Notes: generated by a model not told the origin, from the letters alone. A stretch of 64,000 nt of DNA from Pseudoxanthomonas sp. J35 (GCF_000513995.1 NZ_AZVB01000004.1:97062-161061); one strand, 5' to 3'. Shown: positions 28,356-38,166, numbered from the stretch's first letter. Program-made: numbers and translations.

Positions 28356-29024
28356 TCAGCCCACCCGCAGCGAATAGCCCAGGCCGCGCCGGGTCTGGAT
28401 CGGATCGGCGCCGGGCTCGATCTCGCGCAGCTTGGCGCGCAGGGTCTTGATGTGGGTGTCGATGGTGCGGTCGGAGCTGTTGCTGTCCGCGCCCCAGACC
28501 CGGTCCATCAGCTGGGCGCGGGTCAGGATCGCGCCGGGCCGCGCCAGCAGCGCGGCGAGCAGGGCGTATTCGTAGCGGGTGAGTTCCAGCGCCTGGCCGC
28601 GGTAGAACACGCGGTGGCCGGCGACGTCGTGGCGGAACGCGCCGCCGGAGGCGCCGCCGCCGCCGCCGGCGCGACGCAGCACCGCGTGCACCCGCGCCAC
28701 CAGTTCGCGCGGCGAGAACGGCTTGGTCACGTAGTCGTCCGCGCCCAGCTCCAGCCCGAACACCCGCTCCGGCTCCGAGCCGCGCGCGGTCAGGAAGATC
28801 ACCGGCAGGTCGTGCTGCCGCCGCAGCTGCCGGCACAGGGCGTAGCCGTCCATGTCCGGCAGGCCGACGTCGAGGATGGCCAGGTCGAAGTGCCGGGTGG
28901 CCGCCAGCGACAGCGCCTGCTGGCCGGCCAGGGCGTGCACGGTGTCCAGGCCGTCGGCGCGCAGCGCGAACTCGACCGCCTGCGCGATCGCGCCTTCGTC
29001 CTCGACCAGCAGTACCTGCGCCAT
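28356..29024 (-). CDS. creB: response regulator CreB
   Basis: The 222-residue OmpR/PhoB-type regulator has a receiver domain (acidic pocket LLVEDEG, phospho-acceptor D52 in LAILDVGLPDMDG, switch Thr in VIFLTARG, Lys in YVTKPFSP) and a C-terminal winged helix (TRYEYALLAALLARPG, SNSSDRTIDTHIKTLRAKL, RRGLGYSLRVG). ATG 29024 has GGGAGG 5-10 bp upstream; a GTG two codons earlier would bury that site. It forms an operon with creC. Confidence 0.92.
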   Translation of the reverse strand: MAQVLLVEDEGAIAQAVEFALRADGLDTVHALAGQQALSLAATRHFDLAILDVGLPDMDGYALCRQLRRQHDLPVIFLTARGSEPERVFGLELGADDYVTKPFSPRELVARVHAVLRRAGGGGGASGGAFRHDVAGHRVFYRGQALELTRYEYALLAALLARPGAILTRAQLMDRVWGADSNSSDRTIDTHIKTLRAKLREIEPGADPIQTRRGLGYSLRVG

Positions 29025-29187
29025 CGCCACCTCCCGCGTGGCGACAGTCTAGCCGCCACCCGTGGTCCGGACGACCGCACCGGCTTCGCCTCCGCTTCAT
29101 ATCCAGCACACAGAACGCGGCCACGCTTGCGCGGCGGTACCGTTGGGCCCCACGGCGCGGTCCATGACACGACGAAGGAGAAGGCAC

Positions 29188-29742
29188 ATGGCGGCAGCGG
29201 CCGGCAATCGCGGGAGAGGAACGGGTTCCTGGTGGCGGTTCTTGATGTGGGGTGGTGCGGCGGGACTGCTGGCGCTGCCCTGGGTGGCGATGCGTTTCAC
29301 CCGCGAGTTCGACTGGGGCGCGCTCGATTTCCTGGTGTTCGGCGCGATGCTGGCCGTGGCCTGCGGCGGCTTCGAGGTCGCGGTGCGCCTGGGACGGCAC
29401 TGGGCCTACCGCGCCGGCGCGGCGGTGGCGATCCTGGCCGGGTTCCTGCTGGTGTGGGTGAACCTGGCGGTGGGCCTGATCGGCGACGAGGGCAATCCTG
29501 CGAACCTGGCGCACGCGGTGGTGCTGCTGGTGGCGGTGGGCGGGGCGCTGTTGGCCAGGTTCGGCGCCTGCGGGCTGGCGCGGGTCATGGTCGCCACGGC
29601 GGTGGCGCAGGGGCTGACCGTGCTGCTGGCATTGATGGTCGGGCGGCCGCTGGAGGCGGTGCTGACCGCGTTCTGGGTCGGGATGTGGCTGCTGTCGGCG
29701 GGACTGTTCGCCCTCGCCGCCGGGACGGAGCAACCCCTGTAG
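29188..29742 (+). CDS. small membrane protein, 184 aa
   Basis: I do not recognise a named family. The protein has a short basic N-terminus and about five hydrophobic segments (roughly residues 16-33, 43-61, 68-91, 104-127 and 135-175), so it is an inner-membrane protein. It is divergent from creB with a 163-bp shared promoter region and could be a CreB target. AAGGAG lies 8-13 bp before the ATG. Its stop codon TAG (29740-29742) is supplied by the GTAG end of a REP palindrome, so the repeat may have landed on the original 3' end. Confidence 0.7.
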   Translation: MAAAAGNRGRGTGSWWRFLMWGGAAGLLALPWVAMRFTREFDWGALDFLVFGAMLAVACGGFEVAVRLGRHWAYRAGAAVAILAGFLLVWVNLAVGLIGDEGNPANLAHAVVLLVAVGGALLARFGACGLARVMVATAVAQGLTVLLALMVGRPLEAVLTAFWVGMWLLSAGLFALAAGTEQPL

Positions 29743-29814
29743 AGCGGGGCCTGCCCCGCTCCCCGGGCCGGTAGACCCGCGAACCGCAAGAGCAGCGGGG
29801 CAAGCCCCGCTCTA
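29739..29814. repeat. second GTAG-type REP pair (REPIN-like)
   Basis: GTAGAGCGGGGCCTGCCCCGCT (29739-29760) and inverted AGCGGGGCAAGCCCCGCTCTA (29794-29814) repeat the pattern of the 25909-25985 element. The right halves of the two elements are nearly identical. It lies between convergent genes and may also work as a bidirectional terminator. Confidence 0.7.
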
Positions 29815-29863
29815 AAGGGGCAGCTTCGCGATCAGGGAGGCGACGCGGACGGCGACCGGAAGC

Positions 29864-31015
29864 TCAGTCCCTGCCGGCGGCGACGTCGAGCACGGCGCGC
29901 AGCGCCGGCTTGGGCTGGTACTGGCGGTCGAACAGCAGCGGGTAGTTGGTGCGGTTGGGGATGGGATAGCCGTTCTTCCACGACATCGCATCGTGCACGC
30001 CCCAGACGCTGACCCGGTGCAGCTTGTCGCTGCGGTCGCGGAACACGCGGAACAGCTCGGCGTAACGCGCGGCCAGCTGCTGCTGCACCTCGTCGGGCAG
30101 GCCGTCGCGGTACGGGTCGAGGAAGCGCTTGAATTCCGGCAGCTGGAACTGCGGGTGCATCATGCCCTGCCCGATGATCTGCCCCTCCTTCGTCAGCGGC
30201 AGCACGTCCACGTCCAGTTCGGTGATCATCACCTTCAGGCCCAGCGCGGCGTAGGCGTCGATCGCCGCCTCGATGTCGGCGGTGGACGGATAGTCCAGGC
30301 CCCAGTGGCCCTGGATGCCGATGCCGTCGATGCGGATGCCGTGGGCCTGCAGCATCTTCACCATGCGCACGATGCCGTCGCGCTTCTCCGGGCGCCAGGC
30401 GTTGAAGTCGTTGTAGTACAGCTCGGCATCCGGCGCGTAACGGGCGGCGAAGGTGAAAGCCAGGCGGAGCAGTTCGTCGCCGTCGCCGATGCCCTCGACC
30501 CACTTCGTCGGCCGGTACCGGCCGTCCTCGCCGATCTGCTCGTTGACCACGTCCCAGGCGTGCACGCGCCCGGCGTAGCGCCCGGCCACCTGTTCGATGT
30601 ACCCGCGCATGCGCTCCACCAGCGCCTCGCGGCCGACCGGCGTGCCGTCCTCGCGCTGGAAGAACCAGTCCGGGGTCTGGTTGTGCCAGACCAGGGTGTG
30701 GCCGACGATGAACATGCCGTGCTTCCCGCCGAATTCGACGAAGGCGTCGGCGGCGGCGAAGTCGTAGACGCCCGGTTCCGGGTTGACCACCTCGGCCTTC
30801 ATCACGTTCTCGGCGGTGATCGCGTTGAAGTGCAGCGGCACCAGCGCCTGCGCCCGCGCGTCGCGACCGGAGACGATGTCGTCGTTGACCGCGGTACCGA
30901 GCAGGAAGTGCTCGGCGAAGGCGGCCTTCAGCGTGGCCGGCGGAGGCGCCGCGCGCCCGGCGGGCGTGGCGGCCATGGCCAGGCCGGCGACCAGGGTCAG
31001 GATCGGGATGCGCAT
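29864..31015 (-). CDS. xyn10: GH10 endo-1,4-beta-xylanase
   Basis: The 383-residue enzyme cleaves the xylan backbone into xylo-oligosaccharides. A short signal peptide (ILTLVAGLAMAATPAGRA) precedes a single GH10 barrel with no carbohydrate-binding module, which suits a periplasmic role on imported oligosaccharides. The acid/base is E159 in HAWDVVNEQI and the nucleophile E266 in VMITELDVDV. Substrate loops TAENVMKAEVV, GHTLVWHNQTP and the C-terminal VWGVHDAMSW are intact. It is the last gene of the exuT operon, 10 bp after the GH2 stop. Confidence 0.95.
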   Translation of the reverse strand: MRIPILTLVAGLAMAATPAGRAAPPPATLKAAFAEHFLLGTAVNDDIVSGRDARAQALVPLHFNAITAENVMKAEVVNPEPGVYDFAAADAFVEFGGKHGMFIVGHTLVWHNQTPDWFFQREDGTPVGREALVERMRGYIEQVAGRYAGRVHAWDVVNEQIGEDGRYRPTKWVEGIGDGDELLRLAFTFAARYAPDAELYYNDFNAWRPEKRDGIVRMVKMLQAHGIRIDGIGIQGHWGLDYPSTADIEAAIDAYAALGLKVMITELDVDVLPLTKEGQIIGQGMMHPQFQLPEFKRFLDPYRDGLPDEVQQQLAARYAELFRVFRDRSDKLHRVSVWGVHDAMSWKNGYPIPNRTNYPLLFDRQYQPKPALRAVLDVAAGRD

Positions 31016-31025
31016 GGTTCGCTCC

Positions 31026-33794
31026 TCAGGGCACGGCCTCGGCCGGCGTGGTGGTGATGGTGACGCGGGCGCCCTGCAGCGTCCCGGACCGGGCGTGCAG
31101 GGTGACCTGCCCGGGCTGGCCGTCGATGCCGCGGACGATCGCCAGCGCCAGGCCGGAAAAGGCCTGGCGGCGCGGCGAGGGGAAGGCGACCAGGTCGCTG
31201 GGATCGCCGTTGTCGGTGGCCACCAGCACGCCCGGGCCTTCGACCTGGAACTCGATCGCGTCGTCCGCGGTTGGCACCAGGCGGCCTGCGGCGTCGAGCA
31301 CGCGCACGGTGACGAAGGCCAGGTCGCGGCCGTCGCCGGCGATGCGCGCGCGGTCCGCTTGCAGCGCCAGCCGCGCGTGCGCGCCGGCGGTTTCGACGCG
31401 GGTTTCCGCCCACGGCCTGCCGTCGCGCCAGGCCTGCACGCGCAGTTCGCCGGGCTGGTAGACCACCTCGTCCCAGCGCAGCCGGTACTCGTACTGGCCC
31501 TTCTTCTTCCGCCCCTGCGAGACGCCGTTGACGAACAGCTCGGCCTCGTCGCCGGAGGTGAACACGTGTACCGGCGTGACCTGGCCTTCGCGGCCCGGCC
31601 AGGTCCAGTGCGGCAGCACGTGCACCATCGGCAGGTCGGGCCGCCAGCGCGACTGGTAGAGGAAGTAGCGGTCCTTGGGGAAGCCGGCCAGGTCGATGAT
31701 GCCGGTGTAGGAGCTGCGCGCCTCGTAGTACGGCGTCGGTTCGCCCAGGTAGTCGAAGCCGTTCCAGACGAACTCGCCGGCCACGTAGGGATGCCGGTCC
31801 AGCGTGGCGAACACCTTGTCGGCGCTGGCCCCGAAGTCCACCGCGTGCAGTTCGTACGCGCTGACCTGGCGCAGGCGCGAGTCGCCGCCGCTGCCGTCGC
31901 GGATCGGCGCGCTCTGCTTCGGCGTCACCGGGAACAGGTAGATGCCGCGGCTGCTGGCGGCCGAGGCGGTTTCGCTGCCGAAGATCACCTTGTCGGGGAA
32001 GGTGGCGCGGAAGGCGGGATAGGAAGGCGGGGTACGGATGCGTTCGGTGCCCTCGAACTCCGGCTCCTGGCGGATGCCCTCGCCCTGGTAGTTGAGGTTG
32101 ACCACGTCGAACGCGGTGGGGAAGGGCATGTCCGCCTTGGCCCAGTTCATCGATGCGGTGGTGGGGCGGGTGGGATCTTCCTCGCGGGCGATCCGTACCA
32201 GCCGCCGGGCGAGGGCGGCGCCGGCCTCGCCGTCGTACTGCTCGCCGACCTCGTTGCCCACGCTCCACAGGAAGATCGAGGGATGGTTGCGGTCGCGGCG
32301 CAGCATCGCGCGCAGGTCGGCCTCGTGCCACTCGGGGAAGACCAGGTGGAAGTCCAGCGGCGTCTTCTTCTTTTCCCAGGAATCGAAGATCTCGCCGATG
32401 ACCAGGAAGCCCATCGCGTCGGTGAGTTCGAGCAGCCGCGGATCGGGCGGGTTGTGCGCCAGGCGGATGGCGTTGACGCCCATGCCGCGCAGGATCTCCA
32501 GCTGGCGTTGCGCCGCGCGCCGGTTGAAGGCCGCGCCCAGCGCGCCGAGGTCGTGGTGCTGGTTCACCCCGCGCAGCGGGATGTGCTCGCCGTTGACCAC
32601 CACGCCCCGGTCCGGGTCGAACTCCAGGCGGCGGATGCCGAAGCGGGTTTCGTAACGGTCCAGCACGCGGCCGTCCTGGCGCACGGTGGTGGCGGCGACG
32701 TAGCGGTGCGGCTGCTGCCTGGGCGGCGGGCCCCACAGCCGCGGGCGGGCTATGCGCGCGCTGGCGCGGGTGGTGCCGGTGCCGCCGGCGTCGATCTCCA
32801 GCGACGCGGGCGCGAAGCGGGCGACCGCTTTGCCCGTCGGCCTGCCATCGGCACCCAGCGCGAACAGCTCGCTTTCCACCTGCACGCGCAGCAGTGCGTC
32901 GCTGGTGTTGTCGACTTCCACGCACAGCCGCACTTCCGCCGCTTCGGCCGACACTTCCGGCGTGGTGACGGTGGTGCCCCACTGCGCCACGTGCACCGGC
33001 GGGGTGGTCACCAGCCACACGTCGCGGTAGAGGCCGCCGCCGGGATACCAGCGGGCCGACTCCGGCGGGTTGTCCAGGCGGATCGCCAGGGTGTTGCGCC
33101 CGCCGGCTTCCACGTACGGGGTGAGGTCCACGCGCCAGCTGTTGTAGCCATAGGGCCAGCCGCCGACCAGCTGGCCGTTGAGCCAGACCGTGGCGTAGGA
33201 CATGGCGCCGTCGATGTCCAGGTACACGCGGCGCCCGCGCTGGCTGGCGGGAATGTCGAGGTCGCGCCGGTACCAGCCCACGCCCCAGCTCGGCAGCCGG
33301 CCCATGCCGCCGTAAGGGCCCTCGGCGATGAAGGGGCCGGCGATGGCCCAGTCGTGCGGCAGGGTGACGGTTTCCCAGCCGCTGTCGTCGTAACCGGGCT
33401 GCAGGAACGGGATGTCGCCCACCTGCGGCGGCGTGGCGGGTCGCTCGTGGCGTGCCGCCAGATCGCGGATGAAGCGGTTGGCGGTGGGCAGGATCCACGG
33501 CTTGAGCACGGGCCGGTCGGCCTGCACCCGCACCGCTTCGTCCGGGCGTGCGTCGGCCACCCTGCCGTCGGCGCTGGCTTCGACCTGCGGGCGGACGTCG
33601 TAGTCCAGGCGTCCTTCCACGCCCGGCGGATCGCCGCGATGGAAGCGCCAGCCCTGGTCGAGGCGGATGCGTTCGCGCGGCGCCGGTTCGGTGGCCGCCA
33701 CCGGCAGGCCAGCGGCCAGGACCGCCAGGCCAAGCAGGAGCGCGGCGAGGCGGCGCGGGCGATGCCGCGGGCGCGGCAGGGTCTCGGTCGTCAT
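31026..33794 (-). CDS. GH2 glycoside hydrolase
   Basis: The 922-residue exported enzyme has a signal peptide after a basic stretch (LAALLLGLAVLAAGLPVAA). A jelly-roll sugar-binding domain (WETVTLPHDWAI onward), an Ig-like domain and the GH2 barrel follow, with acid/base E515 in WSVGNEVGE and nucleophile E608 in IFGSETASA. Two C-terminal Ig-like domains end the protein. An unusual feature is the insertion of about 100 residues near the N-terminus before the sugar-binding domain. Family members act on beta-galactosides, glucuronides or other glycosides; in a xylan locus the target could be a side-chain sugar. Substrate not determined. Confidence 0.85.
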   Translation of the reverse strand: MTTETLPRPRHRPRRLAALLLGLAVLAAGLPVAATEPAPRERIRLDQGWRFHRGDPPGVEGRLDYDVRPQVEASADGRVADARPDEAVRVQADRPVLKPWILPTANRFIRDLAARHERPATPPQVGDIPFLQPGYDDSGWETVTLPHDWAIAGPFIAEGPYGGMGRLPSWGVGWYRRDLDIPASQRGRRVYLDIDGAMSYATVWLNGQLVGGWPYGYNSWRVDLTPYVEAGGRNTLAIRLDNPPESARWYPGGGLYRDVWLVTTPPVHVAQWGTTVTTPEVSAEAAEVRLCVEVDNTSDALLRVQVESELFALGADGRPTGKAVARFAPASLEIDAGGTGTTRASARIARPRLWGPPPRQQPHRYVAATTVRQDGRVLDRYETRFGIRRLEFDPDRGVVVNGEHIPLRGVNQHHDLGALGAAFNRRAAQRQLEILRGMGVNAIRLAHNPPDPRLLELTDAMGFLVIGEIFDSWEKKKTPLDFHLVFPEWHEADLRAMLRRDRNHPSIFLWSVGNEVGEQYDGEAGAALARRLVRIAREEDPTRPTTASMNWAKADMPFPTAFDVVNLNYQGEGIRQEPEFEGTERIRTPPSYPAFRATFPDKVIFGSETASAASSRGIYLFPVTPKQSAPIRDGSGGDSRLRQVSAYELHAVDFGASADKVFATLDRHPYVAGEFVWNGFDYLGEPTPYYEARSSYTGIIDLAGFPKDRYFLYQSRWRPDLPMVHVLPHWTWPGREGQVTPVHVFTSGDEAELFVNGVSQGRKKKGQYEYRLRWDEVVYQPGELRVQAWRDGRPWAETRVETAGAHARLALQADRARIAGDGRDLAFVTVRVLDAAGRLVPTADDAIEFQVEGPGVLVATDNGDPSDLVAFPSPRRQAFSGLALAIVRGIDGQPGQVTLHARSGTLQGARVTITTTPAEAVP

Positions 33795-33837
33795 GCAGGC
33801 AACTCCACGGCGGCGGGCGCGGGATGCGCCCGCGGGG

Positions 33838-35262
33838 TTACAGCTTGTAGGCGCGCTTGGGCAGGTGGTAGGCGAGGTCGACCGCGACTTCCGCGGCTTC
33901 GTCCTCTTCCATGCGGTGTTCGGCGACGAGCTTCGCCAGCACCGCGCAGTCGATGCGCCGGGCCACGTCGTGGCGCGCGGGGATCGACAGGAAGGCGCGG
34001 GTGTCGTCGTTGAAGCCGACGGTGTTGTAGAAGCCGGCGGTGCTCAGGGTCTGCTCGCGGAAGCGCCACATGCCTTCCGGCGCGTCGTGGAACCACCAGG
34101 CCGGGCCGAGGAACAGGCACGGGTAGTGACCGGCCATCGGGCCCAGCTCGCGCGAGTAGGTGCTCTCGTCGAGGGTGAACAGTATGAAGCGGAAGCCCGG
34201 CTCGTTGCCGAAGCGGTCCAGCAGCGGCTTGAGCGCGTGCACGTACTCGGTCGGCAGCGGCAGGTCGGCGCCGACGTTGCGGCCATGGCGCGCGAACAGC
34301 CGCGGGTTGTGGTTGCGATGGCAGCCCGGGTGCAGCTGCATCACCAGGCCGTCGTCCAGGCTCATCGCCGCCATCTCGGTCAGCACCTGGCCGCGGAACA
34401 GCGCCGCTTCCTGCGCGCTGAAGCCGCCCTTGAGGATCTTCGCGAACAGGCGTTCGGCCTCGGCACGCGACAGGTCGGCGGTCAGCGCGCTTTCGTGGCC
34501 GTGGTCGGTGGAGGTGGCGCCCATCGACTTGAAGAACCCGCGGCGGTTGCGGTGCGCGCGCAGGTAGCCGTCCCAGCTGAGCACGTCCTCGCCGGCGATC
34601 TCACCGAAACGCTGCAGTGCGCCGGCGAAGGCCTCGTGTTCCGGATCGACCACCTCGTCCGGGCGGTAGGCGGTGACCACCCTGCCGCTCCAGCCGCTGT
34701 CGCGGATCGCCTGGTGGTGGGCCAGCGGGTCCAGCGGGCCTTCGGTGGTGGCGATGACCTCGATGCCGAAGCGCTCGAACAGGGCGCGCGGGCGGAAGGC
34801 ATCGGTCTGCAGCGCCGCGGTGATGGTGTCGTAGTAGTGGTCGGCGGTGCCGGCGTCCAGGCGCACGCGCAGGCCGAACACCTCGTGGAACACGTGGTTG
34901 AGCCACAGCGACGAGGGCGTGCCACGGAACAGGTGGAAGTTGCGCGCGAACAGCCGCCAGGCCTCGCGCGGATCCACCGCCGCGCGGCTGCCGTCGACGC
35001 GGGGGATGCCCAGCGCGTCCAGGTCGATGCCCTGGCTGTAGAGCATGCGGAACACGTAGTGGTCCGGCACCAGCAGCAGTTCGGTGGCGTTGGCGAAGTT
35101 GGCGTTGCCGGCGAACCAGGCCGGGTCGGTGTGGCCGTGCGGGCTGACGATCGGCAGCGCGGCGACCTGCGCGTACAGGCGGCGGGCGATGCCGCGCTGC
35201 GCCGGGTCGGCCGGAAACAGGCGGTCTTCGTGCAGGTGCAGGGGGCGGACGGTGGCGCTCAT
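33838..35262 (-). CDS. uxaC: glucuronate isomerase UxaC
   Basis: The 474-residue cytoplasmic enzyme isomerises D-glucuronate to D-fructuronate (and galacturonate to tagaturonate), supplying UxuB. It belongs to the amidohydrolase-like UxaC family. Key segments are LPIVSPHGHTDPAWFAGN with two putative metal-binding His residues, SSLWLNHVFHEVFGL, IATTEGPLDPLAHH and QLHPGCHRNHN. It ends in a TAA stop and sits 33 bp after the GH115 gene in the exuT operon. Confidence 0.95.
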   Translation of the reverse strand: MSATVRPLHLHEDRLFPADPAQRGIARRLYAQVAALPIVSPHGHTDPAWFAGNANFANATELLLVPDHYVFRMLYSQGIDLDALGIPRVDGSRAAVDPREAWRLFARNFHLFRGTPSSLWLNHVFHEVFGLRVRLDAGTADHYYDTITAALQTDAFRPRALFERFGIEVIATTEGPLDPLAHHQAIRDSGWSGRVVTAYRPDEVVDPEHEAFAGALQRFGEIAGEDVLSWDGYLRAHRNRRGFFKSMGATSTDHGHESALTADLSRAEAERLFAKILKGGFSAQEAALFRGQVLTEMAAMSLDDGLVMQLHPGCHRNHNPRLFARHGRNVGADLPLPTEYVHALKPLLDRFGNEPGFRFILFTLDESTYSRELGPMAGHYPCLFLGPAWWFHDAPEGMWRFREQTLSTAGFYNTVGFNDDTRAFLSIPARHDVARRIDCAVLAKLVAEHRMEEDEAAEVAVDLAYHLPKRAYKL

Positions 35263-35295
35263 GGGGGATCCGGTATCGCGTAGGCGGGAATGTCG

Positions 35296-38166
35296 TCAGC
35301 GGCGCGCGCTTTCCGGCGGGCCGAGGGTGGTGGGCGGCCATGGCCGGCGCAGCACTTCGACGCGCTGGAACACCAGGCCCGGATCGACCAGCCACAGCTT
35401 GAGGGTGTTGGCGCCGGCGCGGACGCGGTGGCGCGAGCTGGCCGCATGCGAGTTGTCGATGACCGCCGCTTCCCAGGCGCGGAAATCGCGGTCGCCGGGA
35501 GTGGGGTCCAGGCGCACGTTCACCAGCTGCGGGGCCTCGTCGCCGATCGAGACGGCGTAGCGCAGGCCGCCGCGGTGGCGGATGTCGAGGGGGGGCGCCA
35601 TGACCATGCGCACCTCGACCTCGCCGTCGTGGTCCATGACCAGCGGATATTCCAGGCGCGCGCCATCGCCGCCGGGCGTCGCCGGTTCGCCGGTGGCCGG
35701 CCACACGGTAACGCCGGACAGGGTGCGGCCCAGGTTCGGGATCACCTGCCATTGGCCACCGGCCGGCGGTACCGCGCGGCCGTAATGCTGGGCCTCGATC
35801 GCGACCACGCCATTGCCTTCGACGAAGCCGCGCACGCCGCGGTGCGCCGGGGGCTTGTGCACCGGCACGGTGACCGTCGCCTCGGTCCAGTCCCGGCCGC
35901 GGATGTAGACCTGGCCTTCGTGCTCGCCTTCCGGCAGCGCGTCCCAGTCCACTTCCAGCGTCAGCGGCTGCGCGTCGGCGACCTCGCCGGAAGCCGGCGA
36001 GACCTTCAGCCACGGCGTGCGGCTGCTGGCGGTAAACGCGACCGGCTGGCGGCCGCCGTTGAACACCACGATCGAACGGGTCGGCGCCCCGACCGGGTCC
36101 AGCACCGGCAGACGGGCGCCGTGCAGCGGATACGGCCAGCGCCGCGGATCGCCCTCGATGGCCACGCCGGTGATGCCCTTCTCCGGCACGTCGACCGTGG
36201 CCAGGGCGGGCAGGACGTTGCGTTCCGGCGACTGCCAGTGGGTATAGCCGATGCGTGGCTGCGACATCATGTGGACCCACTTGCCGCCGGCGATCTCCTG
36301 CTCGTACACGCGCTGCAGTTCGGCATCGCGGGTGAACAGCTCGCGCGCCCGCTCCCCCCAGGCGTTGGCCGAGGCGCGGCCCTGCGCCGCGTACAGGCGG
36401 TTGCGGCCGACCGCGACGTACAGGTGGTTGAGGTTGGCGCTGGCCAGCACCGGGTATTCGACCAGCTGGTACCAGGCGTCGCGGTGGCTGGGCGGGATCT
36501 TCTTCGCCAGTTCGAGGGTGCGCGCGACCAGCGCGTCCCATCCGGCAAGCACGCGGTCGGCCTCGTTCTCGTGGACCAGGCTCCAGGTGTCCGCGTCGAT
36601 CAGCTCCGGCTTGCGGCGTGCGTTGTACTGCGTGTAGCGGGTCAGGATCTGGCCGATCTCCGCGGCGTGCTCCGGGCCGAACTGCTCGGCGGCCCAGGCG
36701 GCCGGATAGCGGGCGATCCAGGCCAGGTCGGCCGCGTCCGGGTCCCAGGCCTGGTCGAGGAAGGCGCTGATCGGCAGTTCCATCGGCTTGATGTCGCCGA
36801 CGTTGACGATCCACAGCCGCTCCACCCCGTGCGCCCAGGCCAGGCGCATCTGCTCCCAGGCGCGCTCGACCTGGGTGGTGTTGAGCCACTTGTAGTTGCG
36901 CGGCCCGCCGACGTAGTCGAAGTGGTAGTACACGCCGTAGCCGCCGGCGCGGCGGCTGGCCGGGTCGGGCAGGCGGCGGATGTTGCCCCAGTTGTCGTCG
37001 GCGAACAGCAGGGTGACGTCGTCCGGCACGCGCATGCCGGCGTCGTAGTAGTCCTGCACCTCCTTGTACAGCGCCCACACCTGCGGGGTTTCCGCGGCGG
37101 GCCGGCCGGTGACCTCGGCGATGATCCGCCGCTGGTCGGCGACGATGCGCTCCAGCAGCGCGGTGGCGGTGCCCTCGGTCATGGCCTCGTCGCCGTCGCC
37201 ACGCATGCCCAGGGTGACCACCGCCTCGCGGCCCTGCAGGCGCTCGATGCCGCCGCGCCAGAACGCCTGCAGCGCCTGCGCGTTGCGGGTGTAGTCCCAG
37301 GGGCCCTTGCCCTCGCGCGACCACTCGTCGTGGGCGCGCATCATCGGCTCGTGGTGGGTGGTGGCGATGACCACGCCGTACTCGTCGGCGAGCTCGGCGT
37401 TGCGCGCATCGTCGGCGTAGAACGCGCGCGGCTGCCACATCGCCGGCCACAGGTAGTTGGCCTTGTGGCGCAGGATCAGCTGGAACACGCGCTCGTAGAA
37501 GCGGTGGTTGGTGCCGCCGAAGGTGGCCTTGCTCCAGCCACCCAGCGCCGGGTCCTCGTCGTTGATGAAGATGCCGCGGTACCTCACCTTCGGCGCGTCG
37601 ACGAAGCGGCCCGGCGCCACGTGCAGGCTGGCCTTGCGCGGCGGCGGCACGTCGGCCCACCAGGTCCACGGCGACACGCCGATCCGGCGCGACAGCTCGT
37701 ACAGGCCGAAGGCGGTTCCGCGACGGTCGGCGCCGGCCACCAGCAGGGCGCGGTCGATGCCAGGCTCCGGATGCTCGACCACCTTCAGCAGGTAGGCCTC
37801 CCAGGTCCCGGCCACGCCGGAGGTGTCGATGCCCTTGTCGCGCACGATGCGGTCGATGCGTGCGCTGCGGCCGAGGGTGCCGGCGATGACCGCCATGCGC
37901 GGCGACGGCGCGTCCGCCGGCGGTTGCCCCGCGACCGCGGCCAGGTCGGCGCGGAAGGCCTCGGCGGCGCGATGCACCGCGGAGAAGTCGGCTTCGTCGA
38001 CCAGCACCGGCAGCGGCCGGCCGCGATCGACCAAGGCGAGGCTGCCGGCGACGGGCGTTTCGCAAACCGTCGCCGGACGGGCGCAGGCGTCGTTCCCGGC
38101 GGCGGCAGGGCCGGGCAGGGACAGCGCGGTGGCGAGGAGCAGGAGGAACAGGGATGGCCGGGTCAT
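35296..38166 (-). CDS. GH115 xylan alpha-1,2-glucuronidase
   Basis: The 956-residue exported enzyme (signal peptide LFLLLLATALSLPGPAAA) belongs to GH115, which removes glucuronic acid from internal as well as terminal xylose residues of xylan. Recognisable blocks are YELSRRIGVSPWTWWADVP, KVRYRGIFINDEDPALGGW, ANYLWPAMWQPRAF, TLGMRGDGDEAMTEG and LFADDNWGNIRRLP. The C-terminal third is the usual beta-rich module. It complements the GH67 enzyme, which acts only on oligosaccharide ends. It is the second gene of the exuT operon. Confidence 0.93.
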   Translation of the reverse strand: MTRPSLFLLLLATALSLPGPAAAGNDACARPATVCETPVAGSLALVDRGRPLPVLVDEADFSAVHRAAEAFRADLAAVAGQPPADAPSPRMAVIAGTLGRSARIDRIVRDKGIDTSGVAGTWEAYLLKVVEHPEPGIDRALLVAGADRRGTAFGLYELSRRIGVSPWTWWADVPPPRKASLHVAPGRFVDAPKVRYRGIFINDEDPALGGWSKATFGGTNHRFYERVFQLILRHKANYLWPAMWQPRAFYADDARNAELADEYGVVIATTHHEPMMRAHDEWSREGKGPWDYTRNAQALQAFWRGGIERLQGREAVVTLGMRGDGDEAMTEGTATALLERIVADQRRIIAEVTGRPAAETPQVWALYKEVQDYYDAGMRVPDDVTLLFADDNWGNIRRLPDPASRRAGGYGVYYHFDYVGGPRNYKWLNTTQVERAWEQMRLAWAHGVERLWIVNVGDIKPMELPISAFLDQAWDPDAADLAWIARYPAAWAAEQFGPEHAAEIGQILTRYTQYNARRKPELIDADTWSLVHENEADRVLAGWDALVARTLELAKKIPPSHRDAWYQLVEYPVLASANLNHLYVAVGRNRLYAAQGRASANAWGERARELFTRDAELQRVYEQEIAGGKWVHMMSQPRIGYTHWQSPERNVLPALATVDVPEKGITGVAIEGDPRRWPYPLHGARLPVLDPVGAPTRSIVVFNGGRQPVAFTASSRTPWLKVSPASGEVADAQPLTLEVDWDALPEGEHEGQVYIRGRDWTEATVTVPVHKPPAHRGVRGFVEGNGVVAIEAQHYGRAVPPAGGQWQVIPNLGRTLSGVTVWPATGEPATPGGDGARLEYPLVMDHDGEVEVRMVMAPPLDIRHRGGLRYAVSIGDEAPQLVNVRLDPTPGDRDFRAWEAAVIDNSHAASSRHRVRAGANTLKLWLVDPGLVFQRVEVLRRPWPPTTLGPPESARR

